Assembly (NCBI RefSeq): GCF_003947415.1
Contig: NZ_QHKL01000002.1
Span: 1,054,001 to 1,118,000 of the forward strand
DNA: 64,000 bases
Direction: 5' to 3'
From: Amycolatopsis sp. WAC 01376
GTDB taxonomy: Bacteria > Actinomycetota > Actinomycetes > Mycobacteriales > Pseudonocardiaceae
Shown here: positions 18,804 to 26,769 of the stretch, in pieces
How the letters are laid out: each line of letters begins with the position of its first letter
Numbering within the stretch: the stretch's first letter is position 1
Notes under the pieces: model-generated
Databases searched by the model: none
What the model saw: the letters and a program-made list of their open reading frames with translations, nothing else
What the model was told of the DNA's origin: nothing
Position numbers and translations under genes: made by a program

Positions 18804-19340
18804 TTAGTGGTGGTAGGCGTGCACGACCGCGTGTCCGGAGCCGCGGCCGATGAGCCACTTGTTGACCGGGGTGGTGAGCAGGAAGGCGACGAAGAGGGCG
18901 AAGGCGAGCGCGCCCCAGAACAGCCAGCTGGCGAGGCCGGCTTCCATCGCGCCGGGGACGACGAGCATCACTCCGTTGTCGATGATCTCCATGACGAGGA
19001 TCGACACGGTGTCCGCCGCGAGGGCGACCTTGAGGGCCTGCTTGAACCCGACACCCGCGCGGAGCACGCCGCGCATGGTCAGGGCGTAGCCGAAGACGAA
19101 CGCCAGCGCGACGGCGAGCACGATGGTCGCGACGTTGCCCCAGCCCAGCGCGGTGCCGATCACCATGCCGAGCACCTCGCCGATGGCGCAGCCGGTGAGG
19201 CAGTGCAGGGTGGCCGATGCCGCCATGCCCCAGGAGACCTTGCCCGGTTGGTGGTGTTCGTGGCCCTCGTGACCCGCATGGCCCCCGTGGTCGCCGTGGT
19301 GCTGGTGTTCGTGGTGCGAGTGGTCGTGCTCAACCGACAT
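18804..19340 (-). CDS. DUF4396-type membrane protein with His-rich N-terminus
   Basis: 178-residue integral membrane protein. The first 45 residues are extremely His rich (DHSHHEHQHH, HGGHAGHEGHEHHQ), suggesting metal binding. About four transmembrane helices follow (including LHCLTGCAIGEVLGMVIG and a C-terminal SWLFWGALAFALFVAFLL). This is the DUF4396 family, often found in metal-resistance clusters; its function is unproven. AAGGAG precedes ATG 19340. The start overlaps the end of the AhpD-like gene by 11 nt, so they form a tightly coupled operon. A copper box lies upstream of the pair. Confidence 0.85.
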   Translation of the reverse strand: MSVEHDHSHHEHQHHGDHGGHAGHEGHEHHQPGKVSWGMAASATLHCLTGCAIGEVLGMVIGTALGWGNVATIVLAVALAFVFGYALTMRGVLRAGVGFKQALKVALAADTVSILVMEIIDNGVMLVVPGAMEAGLASWLFWGALAFALFVAFLLTTPVNKWLIGRGSGHAVVHAYHH

Positions 19341-19887
19341 GGTCGTGTTTCTCCTTTGTGGACTGCTCGGCAGGTGCGGGTTCGAGTCCTGCGACGAGAT
19401 TGAAGGAACCAGTGAGCAGGTTGAGCGACACCAGTCCCACCGTGTCGGCGATGATCTGATCGCTCCAGCCGTGCTCTCGCAACTCGGCGATGTCCTCGTC
19501 GCCGAGCGAAGACGGTTCGGCGAGTACCCGCACGGCATACGCGATCAGCGTGGCCTCACGCCGATCAGTGGAGGTGCCCTGCCGGGCCAGCGCGATGTCG
19601 TTGTCACTGAGCCCAGCGGCCTGTGCGGCACGGCTGTGTGCCTGCAGGCACAGCGCGCAACCGATCCACTCCTGCAGGGCGAGTGAGATCTTCTCGCTGA
19701 GTGCCCGGGGAAGCTTGGCCCGCTTCATGGCCCGCGAGAAGTCGAGATAGCCCTGAAGGAGTGCGGGGGAGTTGGCCATCGCGGACACCATCGGGCCTAC
19801 CGAGCCACGTCGTTCGATGATGTCGCCGAGCAGCTCGGCGGACTTGGCCGGCGCGTCGGCCGGATCAAGCGACTGAAGACGCTGCAC
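19330..19887 (-). CDS. AhpD/carboxymuconolactone-decarboxylase-like protein
   Basis: 185-residue all-helical protein of the CMD/AhpD superfamily. The redox motif is present as Cys77-x-x-Cys80 with His84 (GCALCLQAHSRAAQAAG), the AhpD-type arrangement that supports a peroxidase or disulfide-relay activity rather than a decarboxylase. The promoter region contains a CsoR-type box (19926-19942), so copper induction is inferred. It is cotranscribed with the DUF4396 gene. Its reductant and substrate cannot be read from the sequence. Confidence 0.87.
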   Translation of the reverse strand: MQRLQSLDPADAPAKSAELLGDIIERRGSVGPMVSAMANSPALLQGYLDFSRAMKRAKLPRALSEKISLALQEWIGCALCLQAHSRAAQAAGLSDNDIALARQGTSTDRREATLIAYAVRVLAEPSSLGDEDIAELREHGWSDQIIADTVGLVSLNLLTGSFNLVAGLEPAPAEQSTKEKHDHVG

Positions 19888-19925
19888 GGCTCCTCCTCAT
19901 GTTGTCGGTCGGTCTCGGGAACTTT

Positions 19926-19942
19926 ATACCCGTAGGGGGTAT
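19926..19942. promoter_or_regulatory. CsoR-type operator upstream of the AhpD-like/DUF4396 operon
   Basis: ATACCCGTAGGGGGTAT, a perfect TACCC-N5-GGGTA box 39 nt before the AhpD-like start codon. Confidence 0.7.
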
Positions 19943-20091
19943 CTGTCCAGCGTCGATGGTGCGAGTTGTCGATGCGGGGCCGACTTCCTCTGGGCGACCG
20001 CCATTGAGGTCTTCGATGTTCTACGTGACGACTCATTGCCGTGCAACGGGTTTTGCTGTCAAAACGTCGCCTGTGACGATCGCTACACCAA

Positions 20092-20106
20092 TACCCCCGT
20101 AGGGTA
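20092..20106. promoter_or_regulatory. CsoR-type operator in the divergent AhpD/MFS region
   Basis: TACCCCCGTAGGGTA, a TACCC-N5-GGGTA box about 80 nt before the MFS start. Confidence 0.65.
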
Positions 20107-20147
20107 CTTGCGCGGCGTCATGAACCGGTCTACGTTCAGGTCCGCAA

Positions 20148-20162
20148 TACCCCCTAGGGGTA
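20148..20162. promoter_or_regulatory. CsoR-type operator next to the MFS gene
   Basis: TACCCCCTAGGGGTA, an almost fully palindromic box 25 nt before the MFS start codon, placed to block transcription. Confidence 0.72.
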
Positions 20163-20186
20163 AGTGGTCTTGAAAGGACGGACGTC

Positions 20187-21623
20187 ATGGCGGAGACAAC
20201 CCCGGACCCACGACGGTGGTGGGCGCTGGGACTCATCGCGTTGGCCCAGTTCATGGTCATCATGGATACTTCGATCATTGGTGTCGCTCTGCCGGCGATG
20301 CAGCAGGATCTCGGGTTTTCCCCGGGGGATCTGTCGTGGGTGTTCAACGCCTACGTCATCGCGCTGGCCGGGCTGCTGCTGCTCGGCGGACGCCTGTCGG
20401 ACCTGTTCGGCGCGCGGAGGATGTTCACCGCGGGCTGGGTGGTCACCCTCGGCGGCTCGGTGGTCGCCGCGGTCGCGGGCACCGCGTGGGTCGAGCTGCT
20501 CGGCCGGGTGCTGCAGGGCGCGGGTGCGGCGCTGATCGCGCCGTCGGCGCTGACCTTGTTGATGATGCTGTTCGGCGCGCGTCCCCGTGAGCTGACGAAG
20601 GCGCTCGCGCTTTATGGGGCGGCTGCTCCTGCTGGTGGTACGGCTGGGGTGTTCCTCGGTGGTGTGATCACCGAGTGGTTGTCGTGGCCGTGGATTTTCT
20701 GGCTCTATGTCCCGATTTCGCTGGTCGCGATCGTGGCGACGGGCAGGCTGATGCCGTCCGCGCCTGCCAGGAGTGGTTCGGTTGATCTGGCGGGTGCTGT
20801 CGCGGCGACCGCGGGTCTCGGGCTGACCGTGTTCGGTGTCGTGCGGGCGCCGGAAGCGGGCTGGGCGGCGGCGGGCACCTGGGGCGCGCTGGCGGGCGGT
20901 ATCGCGTTGCTCGGAGTGTTCGTGGGGATCCAGCGCAAGCGGGAAGTCCCGTTGGTGCGGCTCGGTATCTTCCGCACGCCGAACCTTGGTGGCGCGAACC
21001 TGGCGCAGTTCCTGCTCGGTGCGGCGTGGATCCCGATGTGGTATTTCCTGAACCTGTACCTGCAGCAGGTCCTCGGGTACGGGGCCTTCGCCAGCGGTGC
21101 GGCGTTGCTGCCGATGACGGTGCTGATCGTGGTGTTGATGGTCGCGGTCGCGCCGAAGCTGATCGGCCGGTTCGGGCCGAAGAAGATGATCATCGGTGGT
21201 CTGTGGGCGCTCGCGGCGGGTCTGGTGTGGTTGTCGTTCGTCAGCCCGACCGGCAACTTCGTCGTCGATGTCCTGCCCGCGTCGCTGGTCGCGGCGCTCG
21301 GTCAGGCGCTGGCGTTCATCCCGTCGCTGGGCACCGCGATCTCCAGCGCGAAGCCGGAGGAAGGCGGGCTCGCGTCGGGGATTGTGAACACCTCGTATCA
21401 GATCGGGTCGGCGCTCGGTCTGGCCGCGATGTCCGCGGTCGCCGTGTCCTTCGGCGCCGGAAGCGTCGGTGACCCGGTCGCGTTGACCGGCGGCTACTCG
21501 GCGGCGTTCCTCGGGGCCGCGGGCATCGCGATCGCGGGTGGCTTCCTGGCCATGGCCACCCTGCGCGCCCCGAAGCCCGAGCTCAGCGACGCCGGCGGAG
21601 GTGAACCGGCGGTGCTGCGATGA
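20187..21623 (+). CDS. MFS exporter, DHA2 (14-TM) family
   Basis: 478-residue inner-membrane proton antiporter of the EmrB/QacA type. Motif A is GGRLSDLFGARRMF between helices 2 and 3, and a motif-C-like GAAAPAGGTAGVFLGG lies in helix 5. About 14 hydrophobic helices are visible. Two CsoR-type boxes precede it, so it is likely induced by copper, which is unusual for this drug-exporter family. It is a paralogue of the MFS gene at 41492-42925 (same length and helix pattern). The substrate is unknown. Confidence 0.9.
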   Translation: MAETTPDPRRWWALGLIALAQFMVIMDTSIIGVALPAMQQDLGFSPGDLSWVFNAYVIALAGLLLLGGRLSDLFGARRMFTAGWVVTLGGSVVAAVAGTAWVELLGRVLQGAGAALIAPSALTLLMMLFGARPRELTKALALYGAAAPAGGTAGVFLGGVITEWLSWPWIFWLYVPISLVAIVATGRLMPSAPARSGSVDLAGAVAATAGLGLTVFGVVRAPEAGWAAAGTWGALAGGIALLGVFVGIQRKREVPLVRLGIFRTPNLGGANLAQFLLGAAWIPMWYFLNLYLQQVLGYGAFASGAALLPMTVLIVVLMVAVAPKLIGRFGPKKMIIGGLWALAAGLVWLSFVSPTGNFVVDVLPASLVAALGQALAFIPSLGTAISSAKPEEGGLASGIVNTSYQIGSALGLAAMSAVAVSFGAGSVGDPVALTGGYSAAFLGAAGIAIAGGFLAMATLRAPKPELSDAGGGEPAVLR

Positions 21624-21634
21624 CCGGCTGTACC

Positions 21635-21680
21635 ACCGCGTGGAGGGCGAGACCATTTCCAGGTCTGCCCTCCACGCGGT
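21635..21680 (+). terminator. Hairpin terminator after the MFS gene
   Basis: ACCGCGTGGAGGGC..GACC pairs with GGTC..GCCCTCCACGCGGT (about 20 bp, one mismatch) around a 7-nt loop, starting 12 nt after the stop. Confidence 0.8.
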
Positions 21681-21822
21681 GTTTCACCTGGTCTTGGACT
21701 GCTGTGATTCCACCGGCCTGTCGACACTGATCGTTCTCAAAGCCGCCGGTTGTCGCTGCGTACTGGACTGTCGGGCCTGTTGCCGATCGGCTGAGCCGGC
21801 TATCAGCAGAAGGCCAGGCTGA
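21679..21822 (+). pseudogene. STAS-domain fragment (anti-sigma-factor antagonist remnant)
   Basis: The frame encodes HLVLDCCDSTGLSTLIVLK, which matches the phosphorylation-site region of STAS anti-anti-sigma proteins (compare FCDSSGLSVLV in the intact STAS gene at 60868). There is no start codon with a Shine-Dalgarno, the N-terminal half of the domain is missing, and the rest of the frame is unlike any STAS C-terminus. It is best read as a decayed fragment. Confidence 0.5.
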
Positions 21823-22738
21823 ACGCCCCCATGAGGGCGACGGCGACGGCTGCAGGGGCGGTCAAGCAGGCGATGCCGCCGATGATGCTGGTCATGCCGG
21901 ACCGCAAGGGCAGCCGTTGACGGTCCTCGAGCCTGCTGATCCGGATCGAAGTGTCACCACCCGACATCGCGAGCGCTTTCCTCGGACCGCCGGTGGCTCC
22001 GATGGTCAGCAACGCCGACCGCACCGGGCCGGCTCCACATTCCGCGGCCGCCGTCCGGTCTGCGGCCAGCTCGACGAACAGGCTGATCGCTTTGGGGAGC
22101 TCGCGCATGAGCGGGACGAAGCGCAGCGTCCTGCCCAGCACGTCGGCACAGCCGGTGAGCAGGTGGTGACGGCTGCGAACGTGAGCGTTCTCGTGGGCGA
22201 ATACCGCCTGCAGTTCGGCAGGGGTGAGCCGGACACGTAACCCGTCGCTGGCGACGATCATGGCGTGGCGCCCGCCCAGGCTGTAGGCGATCGGGTGCTC
22301 GTGCGGCAGCCACAAGGTGCGGACGCGATCCGATGGGCGGGATCCGGTCAGCCGCAGTGCGTCGAGATGCCGCTCATGCAGCTGGTTGCGGCGCCGTCGA
22401 CGCCTGATCGACGACGAGAGCAGGCGGATGAGCGCGAACGTCAGCAGGGTTCCGGCCGTACCGCCGACCACCAGGTCAAGCGACGGAATCCCGTCGTGGC
22501 TGATCGTGGACAGACAGGCGTCGATCAAGCGGGTGATCTGATCCGCGGGGCCATGACCGGGCAGGGCGAGAAGGAGCACGCCGCCGACCGTGCTCACCAG
22601 CAGACCGATCGAGGTCATGAGCCACCAGGTGATCGCCGCCGCCGGGCTGCCCTGTGGCGTCCCGAATCTCGCCAGGACCGGTGGGGAACACCAGCCGACG
22701 ATCAGGACGCCGAGGAGGAGCGCGGCGGCGGGGATCAC
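21803..22738 (-). CDS. M56-family membrane metallopeptidase (BlaR1-like)
   Basis: 311-residue zinc metalloprotease embedded in the membrane. Helices flank a cytoplasmic catalytic region with the HExxH motif at His182-Glu-Asn-Ala-His186, and a final hydrophobic helix ends the protein. Members of this group cleave BlaI-type repressors after sensing a signal; here there is no penicillin-binding sensor domain, as is usual in actinobacterial BlaI/M56 pairs. The start overlaps the blaI stop by 4 nt (ATGA), so the two are translated together. Confidence 0.88.
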   Translation of the reverse strand: MIPAAALLLGVLIVGWCSPPVLARFGTPQGSPAAAITWWLMTSIGLLVSTVGGVLLLALPGHGPADQITRLIDACLSTISHDGIPSLDLVVGGTAGTLLTFALIRLLSSSIRRRRRRNQLHERHLDALRLTGSRPSDRVRTLWLPHEHPIAYSLGGRHAMIVASDGLRVRLTPAELQAVFAHENAHVRSRHHLLTGCADVLGRTLRFVPLMRELPKAISLFVELAADRTAAAECGAGPVRSALLTIGATGGPRKALAMSGGDTSIRISRLEDRQRLPLRSGMTSIIGGIACLTAPAAVAVALMGAFSLAFC

Positions 22739-23097
22739 CGCTTTCGCTGCTTTCGGCGTAAGGCGCGGCGCAGGATGTCCGACTCTTCCTCGGAGACCGA
22801 CTGTGCGAAGTGCAGCAGCACCGATTCCGGGTCGCTTGCCGTGTCGAGCACGTCACGAAGAGCCTGAGCGGTCGCTTGTTCGCGTGAAGTGATCGCCCGG
22901 TAGCGGTATGCGCGGCCTTCCATTTCGCGGACGACCCATTCCTTGCGGTACAGGTTGTCCAGCACGGTCATGACCGTGGTGTACGCCAGGTCCCGCTCTT
23001 TGGCGATCTCCTGAAGCACCTCGCGGACCAGCATGGGTTCCGAACCGCGCCACAGCACGTCCATCACCGTGGCTTCAAGTTCGCCCAACCGACGCAT
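22735..23097 (-). CDS. BlaI/MecI/CopY-family repressor
   Basis: 120-residue winged-helix repressor. The N-terminal HTH reads RRLGELEATVMDVLW and LAYTTVMTVLDNLYRKEWV; the C-terminal helices form the dimerisation and protease-cleavage region. It has no Cys-x-Cys motif, so it is unlikely to be a copper-binding CopY. It is paired with the M56 protease and follows the NlpC/P60 gene by 37 nt. TAGTACTA palindromes upstream of that gene and of the methyltransferase-like gene are its likely operators. Confidence 0.88.
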   Translation of the reverse strand: MRRLGELEATVMDVLWRGSEPMLVREVLQEIAKERDLAYTTVMTVLDNLYRKEWVVREMEGRAYRYRAITSREQATAQALRDVLDTASDPESVLLHFAQSVSEEESDILRRALRRKQRKR

Positions 23098-23134
23098 GGC
23101 ACCTCCTGGCAGGAAGGATACCGTCCTGCCCTGC

Positions 23135-24196
23135 TCAGCCGACTATGCGCCTCGCGCCCATCAGGTGCCCGTCACCCTTCATCGAGCGCACGTCGACGAG
23201 CTGTCCTTCGGTCGGCGCGTCGACCATTTTCCCGCTGCCCACGAACATGCCGACGTGGTGGATGGCGCCGGGATTGCCGGTTCCGTCGTCGTAGAACAGC
23301 AGGTCGCCAGGCTGCAACTGGTCGAGGGAGACCGGTTTTCCGGCTGTGTACTGCTGTCGGCTGGTGCGGGGGATGTTGACGCCTGCCTGGCGGTAGGCCC
23401 AGGAAGTCAAACCGGAGCAGTCGAACTCGGCGGGGCCGGTGGCACCCCATTCGTATTGCGAGCCCCTTTTGGACAGTGCGGCTTGCAGCGCGTCGTTCGC
23501 CGCTCCGGGCGGACCGAGATAAGAACCACTGTCCTGGACCTTGCCCAGTTTTGCCTTGTCCTGCGCCGGAAGTGCCCCCAGTGCCTGACGAACCTGCTTG
23601 ATCTGCCGGTCGAGGTCGTTCTTCCGGTCGGTGACCTGGTCCACCGCCCACTGCGCGGCCGCGGTCGCCTCGCTCGCGCGTTTCTGGGCTTCTGCCGCCT
23701 GTGCCCGGCCTTGGGCGGCCTGATCGAGTACGGTTCTCAGCCCGGCCAGCGCGTCCGCCTTCTGTCCGGACAGGAGGGAGATGGCCGCGGACTTCTGCAG
23801 GAAATCCGTCCGGCTGTCACTGTCGAGCAACGCCGCGAGCTGATTGACCGAAGAAGCTCCCTGGAAGTTCGCGGCGACGAGTTTGTCGACCTCGCCGCGG
23901 AACTTCGTGATCGAGGCCTCCGCGTCCGCCAAATCCTTGTTGGCGGCCGCGAGGTCGGCGTCGGCCCTGGCGCTCGTGGCTTTCCGCGCTGCCAGGTCAT
24001 CCTGAGCGGCGGAGAAATCCTCTTCGGCCTTCGCGGCGTCGGCGCCGAGGCGCTGGTAGCGAGACATCGGATCCTGCGCCTCGGCGGGTGGCAGCGCCGG
24101 CTGCGCACTCGCGGGGAGCGTGCTCAATCCGAGCGGGAGAACAACGGCGGCAGTCAAGACGCGCAGTGAAGCCATCCGGCGTCGGTGCGGTGTCAC
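23135..24196 (-). CDS. Secreted NlpC/P60 peptidoglycan endopeptidase (RipA-like)
   Basis: 353-residue exported cell-wall hydrolase. The signal peptide (basic start, hydrophobic core, ASAQ cleavage region) is followed by a long coiled coil rich in Ala, Lys and Asp (about residues 50-220). A C-terminal NlpC/P60 domain then carries the catalytic Cys260 (FDCSGLTSWAY) and His in AIHHVGMFVG. This is the RipA-type layout in which the coiled coil restrains the peptidase. GTG 24196 is chosen because AGGAG lies 11 nt upstream; a GTG further up would give an odd signal peptide. It heads an operon with blaI and the M56 protease, implying that cell-wall damage sensing controls its own hydrolase. Confidence 0.9.
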   Translation of the reverse strand: MTPHRRRMASLRVLTAAVVLPLGLSTLPASAQPALPPAEAQDPMSRYQRLGADAAKAEEDFSAAQDDLAARKATSARADADLAAANKDLADAEASITKFRGEVDKLVAANFQGASSVNQLAALLDSDSRTDFLQKSAAISLLSGQKADALAGLRTVLDQAAQGRAQAAEAQKRASEATAAAQWAVDQVTDRKNDLDRQIKQVRQALGALPAQDKAKLGKVQDSGSYLGPPGAANDALQAALSKRGSQYEWGATGPAEFDCSGLTSWAYRQAGVNIPRTSRQQYTAGKPVSLDQLQPGDLLFYDDGTGNPGAIHHVGMFVGSGKMVDAPTEGQLVDVRSMKGDGHLMGARRIVG

Positions 24197-24296
24197 GGGT
24201 GCTGGATCTCCTGTCGTGTTTACGAGCTTGGTCACGGACCGCCCCGAAGGCCCGCCGGTCACCGTAAGGTAACGAGCCGCACTTGTCCACTATTTC

Positions 24297-24310
24297 ACTT
24301 AGTACTAAGT
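24297..24310. promoter_or_regulatory. BlaI-type operator upstream of the NlpC/P60-blaI-M56 operon
   Basis: ACTTAGTACTAAGT, a perfect 14-bp palindrome centred on TAGTACTA, about 100 nt before the NlpC/P60 start. The same core recurs at 24880-24887. Confidence 0.55.
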
Positions 24311-24350
24311 AGGTGGCATACAGTAGTGAGAAGCCAGAATGTGGTGATCA

Positions 24351-24839
24351 CTACTGCTTGCGCCGGTACAGGCTCACCAAGGTCGTTTCGCGGGAGCCTT
24401 CGCTGAGCTCGGAACGGTGCACGCGGCGCAGTCCGGCCATCTCGGCGATCAGATCGAGCTCATCGGCGATGTGGATGTGCGCGCCGTGCCGTGGCTCGAT
24501 TCGCCCGGGACGCACTTCCACGAGAACGACGCCGTCCGATGTGACGTGTTCGGCGGCCTTGCGCAGCAAGTGAATCTGAGAGCGCAGACTTTCCCGGCTG
24601 GTCAAGGCTTCCGAGCTCAGCAGAATCGAGTCGAAGTAGGTTTCGCCGGGCAAGGTGATGTCGAGATCGTCCGCATTGGTCGTGACGGTCACCAGAAATC
24701 CCGCATCCGCGAGAGCTGCCTTCATATCCTCGCCTGCTGCGCCCATGTGCAGGACGCGAGGCTCCTGTGTCCATGAGTACAGGAGCTGCACGAGGTGGCT
24801 TCGGGTCGGTGTGACGATCCGGAGCGCATGACGCGACAT
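24351..24839 (-). CDS. Small methyltransferase-like protein, possible BlaI target
   Basis: 162-residue protein that resembles a truncated Rossmann-type SAM methyltransferase: VLHMGAAGEDMKAAL could be the SAM-binding loop, followed by an acidic segment (DDLDITLPGETYFDSILL) and alternating helices and strands. The glycine-rich motif is poor, so enzymatic activity is doubtful. It stands between two TAGTACTA-containing palindromes and shares its control region style with the BlaI operon, so membership in the same regulon is inferred. The function is unknown. Confidence 0.6.
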   Translation of the reverse strand: MSRHALRIVTPTRSHLVQLLYSWTQEPRVLHMGAAGEDMKAALADAGFLVTVTTNADDLDITLPGETYFDSILLSSEALTSRESLRSQIHLLRKAAEHVTSDGVVLVEVRPGRIEPRHGAHIHIADELDLIAEMAGLRRVHRSELSEGSRETTLVSLYRRKQ

Positions 24840-24877
24840 CGATCACCTGTGGTCCGAGTCGGAAGAGATCTACGGCA

Positions 24878-24905
24878 AGTAGTACTAGATGTAATAGTAA
24901 CTACT
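24878..24905. promoter_or_regulatory. BlaI-type operator upstream of the methyltransferase-like gene
   Basis: An AT-rich 28-bp region opens with AGTAGTACTA and closes with AGTAACTACT. It includes the TAGTACTA palindrome (24880-24887) and outer AGTAG/CTACT repeats, 39-66 nt before the start codon. Confidence 0.55.
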
Positions 24906-24956
24906 GGCGGGGGATCCCGTCGAGACCCGGCGGGCGGCCGCCGGGCCTCCTGCGCA

Positions 24957-25094
24957 TCAACCTGGGACGCGCCGGTTGGTCGATGACGTTGCTGTCGTCC
25001 GGATTCTGGAAGACGGTCGCTTCTCATGCGGCCGGGTAGCGGCTGCATTGTCCACAGTGGCCAGTCTGGCTTCCGGAATGGACGTACGGTCAGG
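24957..25094 (-). pseudogene. Second serine-recombinase remnant
   Basis: The minus strand reads PDRTSIPEARLATVDNAAA, closely similar to PDRTSILEADLTTVDGNAA in the remnant near 12.1 kb. At DNA level 25050-25094 and 12097-12141 agree at 39 of 45 positions, and both lie on the same strand. Only about 45 residues remain. The alpha/beta-hydrolase stop codon lies inside this remnant, so it marks a recombination or insertion junction. Confidence 0.55.
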
Positions 25095-25788
25095 CTGTGT
25101 CGCGCAGCAGCCCGGCGAGCTCGACGGGTGTCGTGACCATGCAGTCGTGGCCGGTCGGCAGTTCCCTGGTCCGCTCACCCGCGGGGACCGGTCTCCGGGT
25201 GATGCCCGCCGGACGACCTCCGACGCAGTGGATGTGCGTGCGCGGGATCGTGCGCGCGGCAGGGTTGTCCAGCCGGACGGGCTCCACGAGACAGCGGACC
25301 GGTTGATCCGACAGCATCGAGCGCAACCAGGCGATGTCGTCGGGATCGGTGACCCCGAACAAGCCCAGCGGCGGTGGTTGCTCCGGCATCGGCGGAACCC
25401 GCCAGCCGTCCACGGCGAGGTCGACGAGTTGTTTGGTGACCGGAAGGACATCGACCGCTGTTTCGCCGTCCTCGGGCACCATCGCGTCGAGGAACACAAG
25501 ATGCGCGATCCGCTCCGGGAGCCGGTTGGCGACTCCCGATATGACCATCCCGGCGTAGCTGTGCCCGACGAGCACGACGTCGTCGAGACGCTCGTGTTCG
25601 ATCAGGCCGGTGACGTCGTCGATGTGGGTGTGGAGCCCGACCTCGGGGCCCAGTAGGTGTGCTTTGTCGCCGTAGCCGGTCAGGGTCGGCGCGAATACCC
25701 GGTGGCCTGCCGACTCGAGCAGTGGGGACACCCGGTCCCAGACCTGTCCGCTGTGCCAGGCGCCGTGTATCAGCAGGAATGTGGCCAT
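25090..25788 (-). CDS. Alpha/beta-hydrolase (esterase-like)
   Basis: 232-residue hydrolase of the small esterase/methylesterase type. FLLIHGAWHSG supplies the oxyanion hole, the nucleophile elbow is GHSYAG with a catalytic Ser, and the late TGHDCM carries the catalytic His. ATG 25788 is preceded by AGGAGG at longish spacing. The gene is divergent from an HxlR regulator, a common arrangement in which HxlR controls the neighbour. Its last codons run into the recombinase remnant, which supplies the TGA stop, so the native C-terminus may have been replaced by a few residues. Confidence 0.85.
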   Translation of the reverse strand: MATFLLIHGAWHSGQVWDRVSPLLESAGHRVFAPTLTGYGDKAHLLGPEVGLHTHIDDVTGLIEHERLDDVVLVGHSYAGMVISGVANRLPERIAHLVFLDAMVPEDGETAVDVLPVTKQLVDLAVDGWRVPPMPEQPPPLGLFGVTDPDDIAWLRSMLSDQPVRCLVEPVRLDNPAARTIPRTHIHCVGGRPAGITRRPVPAGERTRELPTGHDCMVTTPVELAGLLRDTA

Positions 25789-25814
25789 GTGCGTGTGGTT
25801 CCTCCTCGTGCCTC

Positions 25815-25831
25815 GGTACCCTTTGGTAACC
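25815..25831. promoter_or_regulatory. Possible HxlR operator
   Basis: GGTACC-CTTT-GGTAACC in the divergent promoter region; another GGTAACC occurs at 25900-25906, at the HxlR start. The repeated GGTAMC words suggest autoregulatory sites, but the pattern is weak. Confidence 0.3.
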
Positions 25832-25906
25832 GGAAGCATCATGATCCCCACGACGAGCACCGGGCAATACGGCACTTTCGGGTGCCCCGGTTCTCTGGAG
25901 GTAACC

Positions 25907-26245
25907 ATGCAGGACCCGTGTCAGGCCCGCGAAGTGCTCGGGATCGTCGGGGACAAGTGGGCGCTGCTGATCGTGCGCATGCTCAAGGACGGGCCGCGAC
26001 GCTTCACCGAACTCAAACGTGCCATCGAGGGCATCAGTCAGCGCATGCTCACCGTGACGCTGCGCGACCTCGAACGCGACGGGATCCTGACACGCACGGT
26101 CCACAACGTCATGCCGCCACACGTCAGCTACGAGCTGACGACGATGGGGCGGACCCTGCGCGAGGCGACCGCGCCGTTGCTCGACTGGAGCATCACGCAC
26201 CTGCCGCGTATCGACGCCGCCCGCGCGGCATACGACAACCGCTGA
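25907..26245 (+). CDS. HxlR-family transcriptional regulator
   Basis: 112-residue winged-helix regulator. The HxlR core is present: Cys5 near the N-terminus, then VLGIVGDKWALLIVRML, RRFTELKRAIEGISQRMLT and the wing YELTTMGRTL. The N-terminal Cys is often redox or electrophile sensing in this family. ATG 25907 follows GGAGGT at 25897-25902. It is divergent from the alpha/beta-hydrolase and 22 nt upstream of a MerR gene on the same strand. Confidence 0.92.
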   Translation: MQDPCQAREVLGIVGDKWALLIVRMLKDGPRRFTELKRAIEGISQRMLTVTLRDLERDGILTRTVHNVMPPHVSYELTTMGRTLREATAPLLDWSITHLPRIDAARAAYDNR

Positions 26246-26267
26246 CGGACGTCGTAGGCTCGCGGGA

Positions 26268-26663
26268 ATGCGGATCGGCGAGGTGTCCCAGCGCACGGGC
26301 GTGAGTCCGCGCTCACTGCGGTATTACGAAGAGCAGGGCCTGCTGACCAGTACGCGCTCCGGCACGGGGCAGCGTCACTATTCCGACGCGGAGGTCCAGC
26401 GCGTGTCGCTCATCCGGCAACTGTTCGACGCGGGTATGTCCAGCCAGGTGATCGCGACCGTGCTGCCGTGCGTGGACATCCCCGATGACCTCGGCGTCGC
26501 CGAGGAGACGTTCACGCTGATGATGCTCCAGCGCGACCGGATCGACGCCGACATCGCGCACCTGATCGAAAGCCGGGAAGCCCTCGACGTGCTGATCAAA
26601 GCCAACAGCCGGCACCGGGCGAAGCTGTCCACGGTCCCCGAACCGGTGGTGCAGCCGACCTGA
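26268..26663 (+). CDS. MerR-family transcriptional regulator
   Basis: 131-residue regulator starting with the typical MerR HTH (RIGEVSQRTGVSPRSLRYYEEQGLL) and a dimerisation helix. It has a single Cys (LPCVDIPDD), so it is not a canonical metal or SoxR sensor. It lies 22 nt after the HxlR gene and 106 nt before an NADPH-dependent oxidoreductase, its probable target. Confidence 0.92.
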   Translation: MRIGEVSQRTGVSPRSLRYYEEQGLLTSTRSGTGQRHYSDAEVQRVSLIRQLFDAGMSSQVIATVLPCVDIPDDLGVAEETFTLMMLQRDRIDADIAHLIESREALDVLIKANSRHRAKLSTVPEPVVQPT

Positions 26664-26769
26664 CGCTGTGACCCGCACCTCAGGCGCTTGCCCCTTACAC
26701 CGATGTCAGCGGTGAGGATGGCGACAGCGCCCGGAACCACCGGGCCGGTCACCCGGGAGACGGCGAAAA

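Noticed and set aside
19373..19398. T-arm-like sequence (GCGGGTTCGAGTCCTGC) suggesting a tRNA or att-site fragment
   Set aside because: It lies in frame inside the AhpD-like gene and encodes ordinary residues; no acceptor or anticodon stem surrounds it.
20187..21623. MFS gene as a dedicated copper transporter
   Set aside because: The family exports organic compounds and no metal-binding motifs are visible; only its regulation suggests copper.
22735..23097. BlaI-type repressor as copper-responsive CopY
   Set aside because: It lacks the C-terminal Cys-x-Cys motifs that bind copper/zinc in CopY and is paired with an M56 protease.
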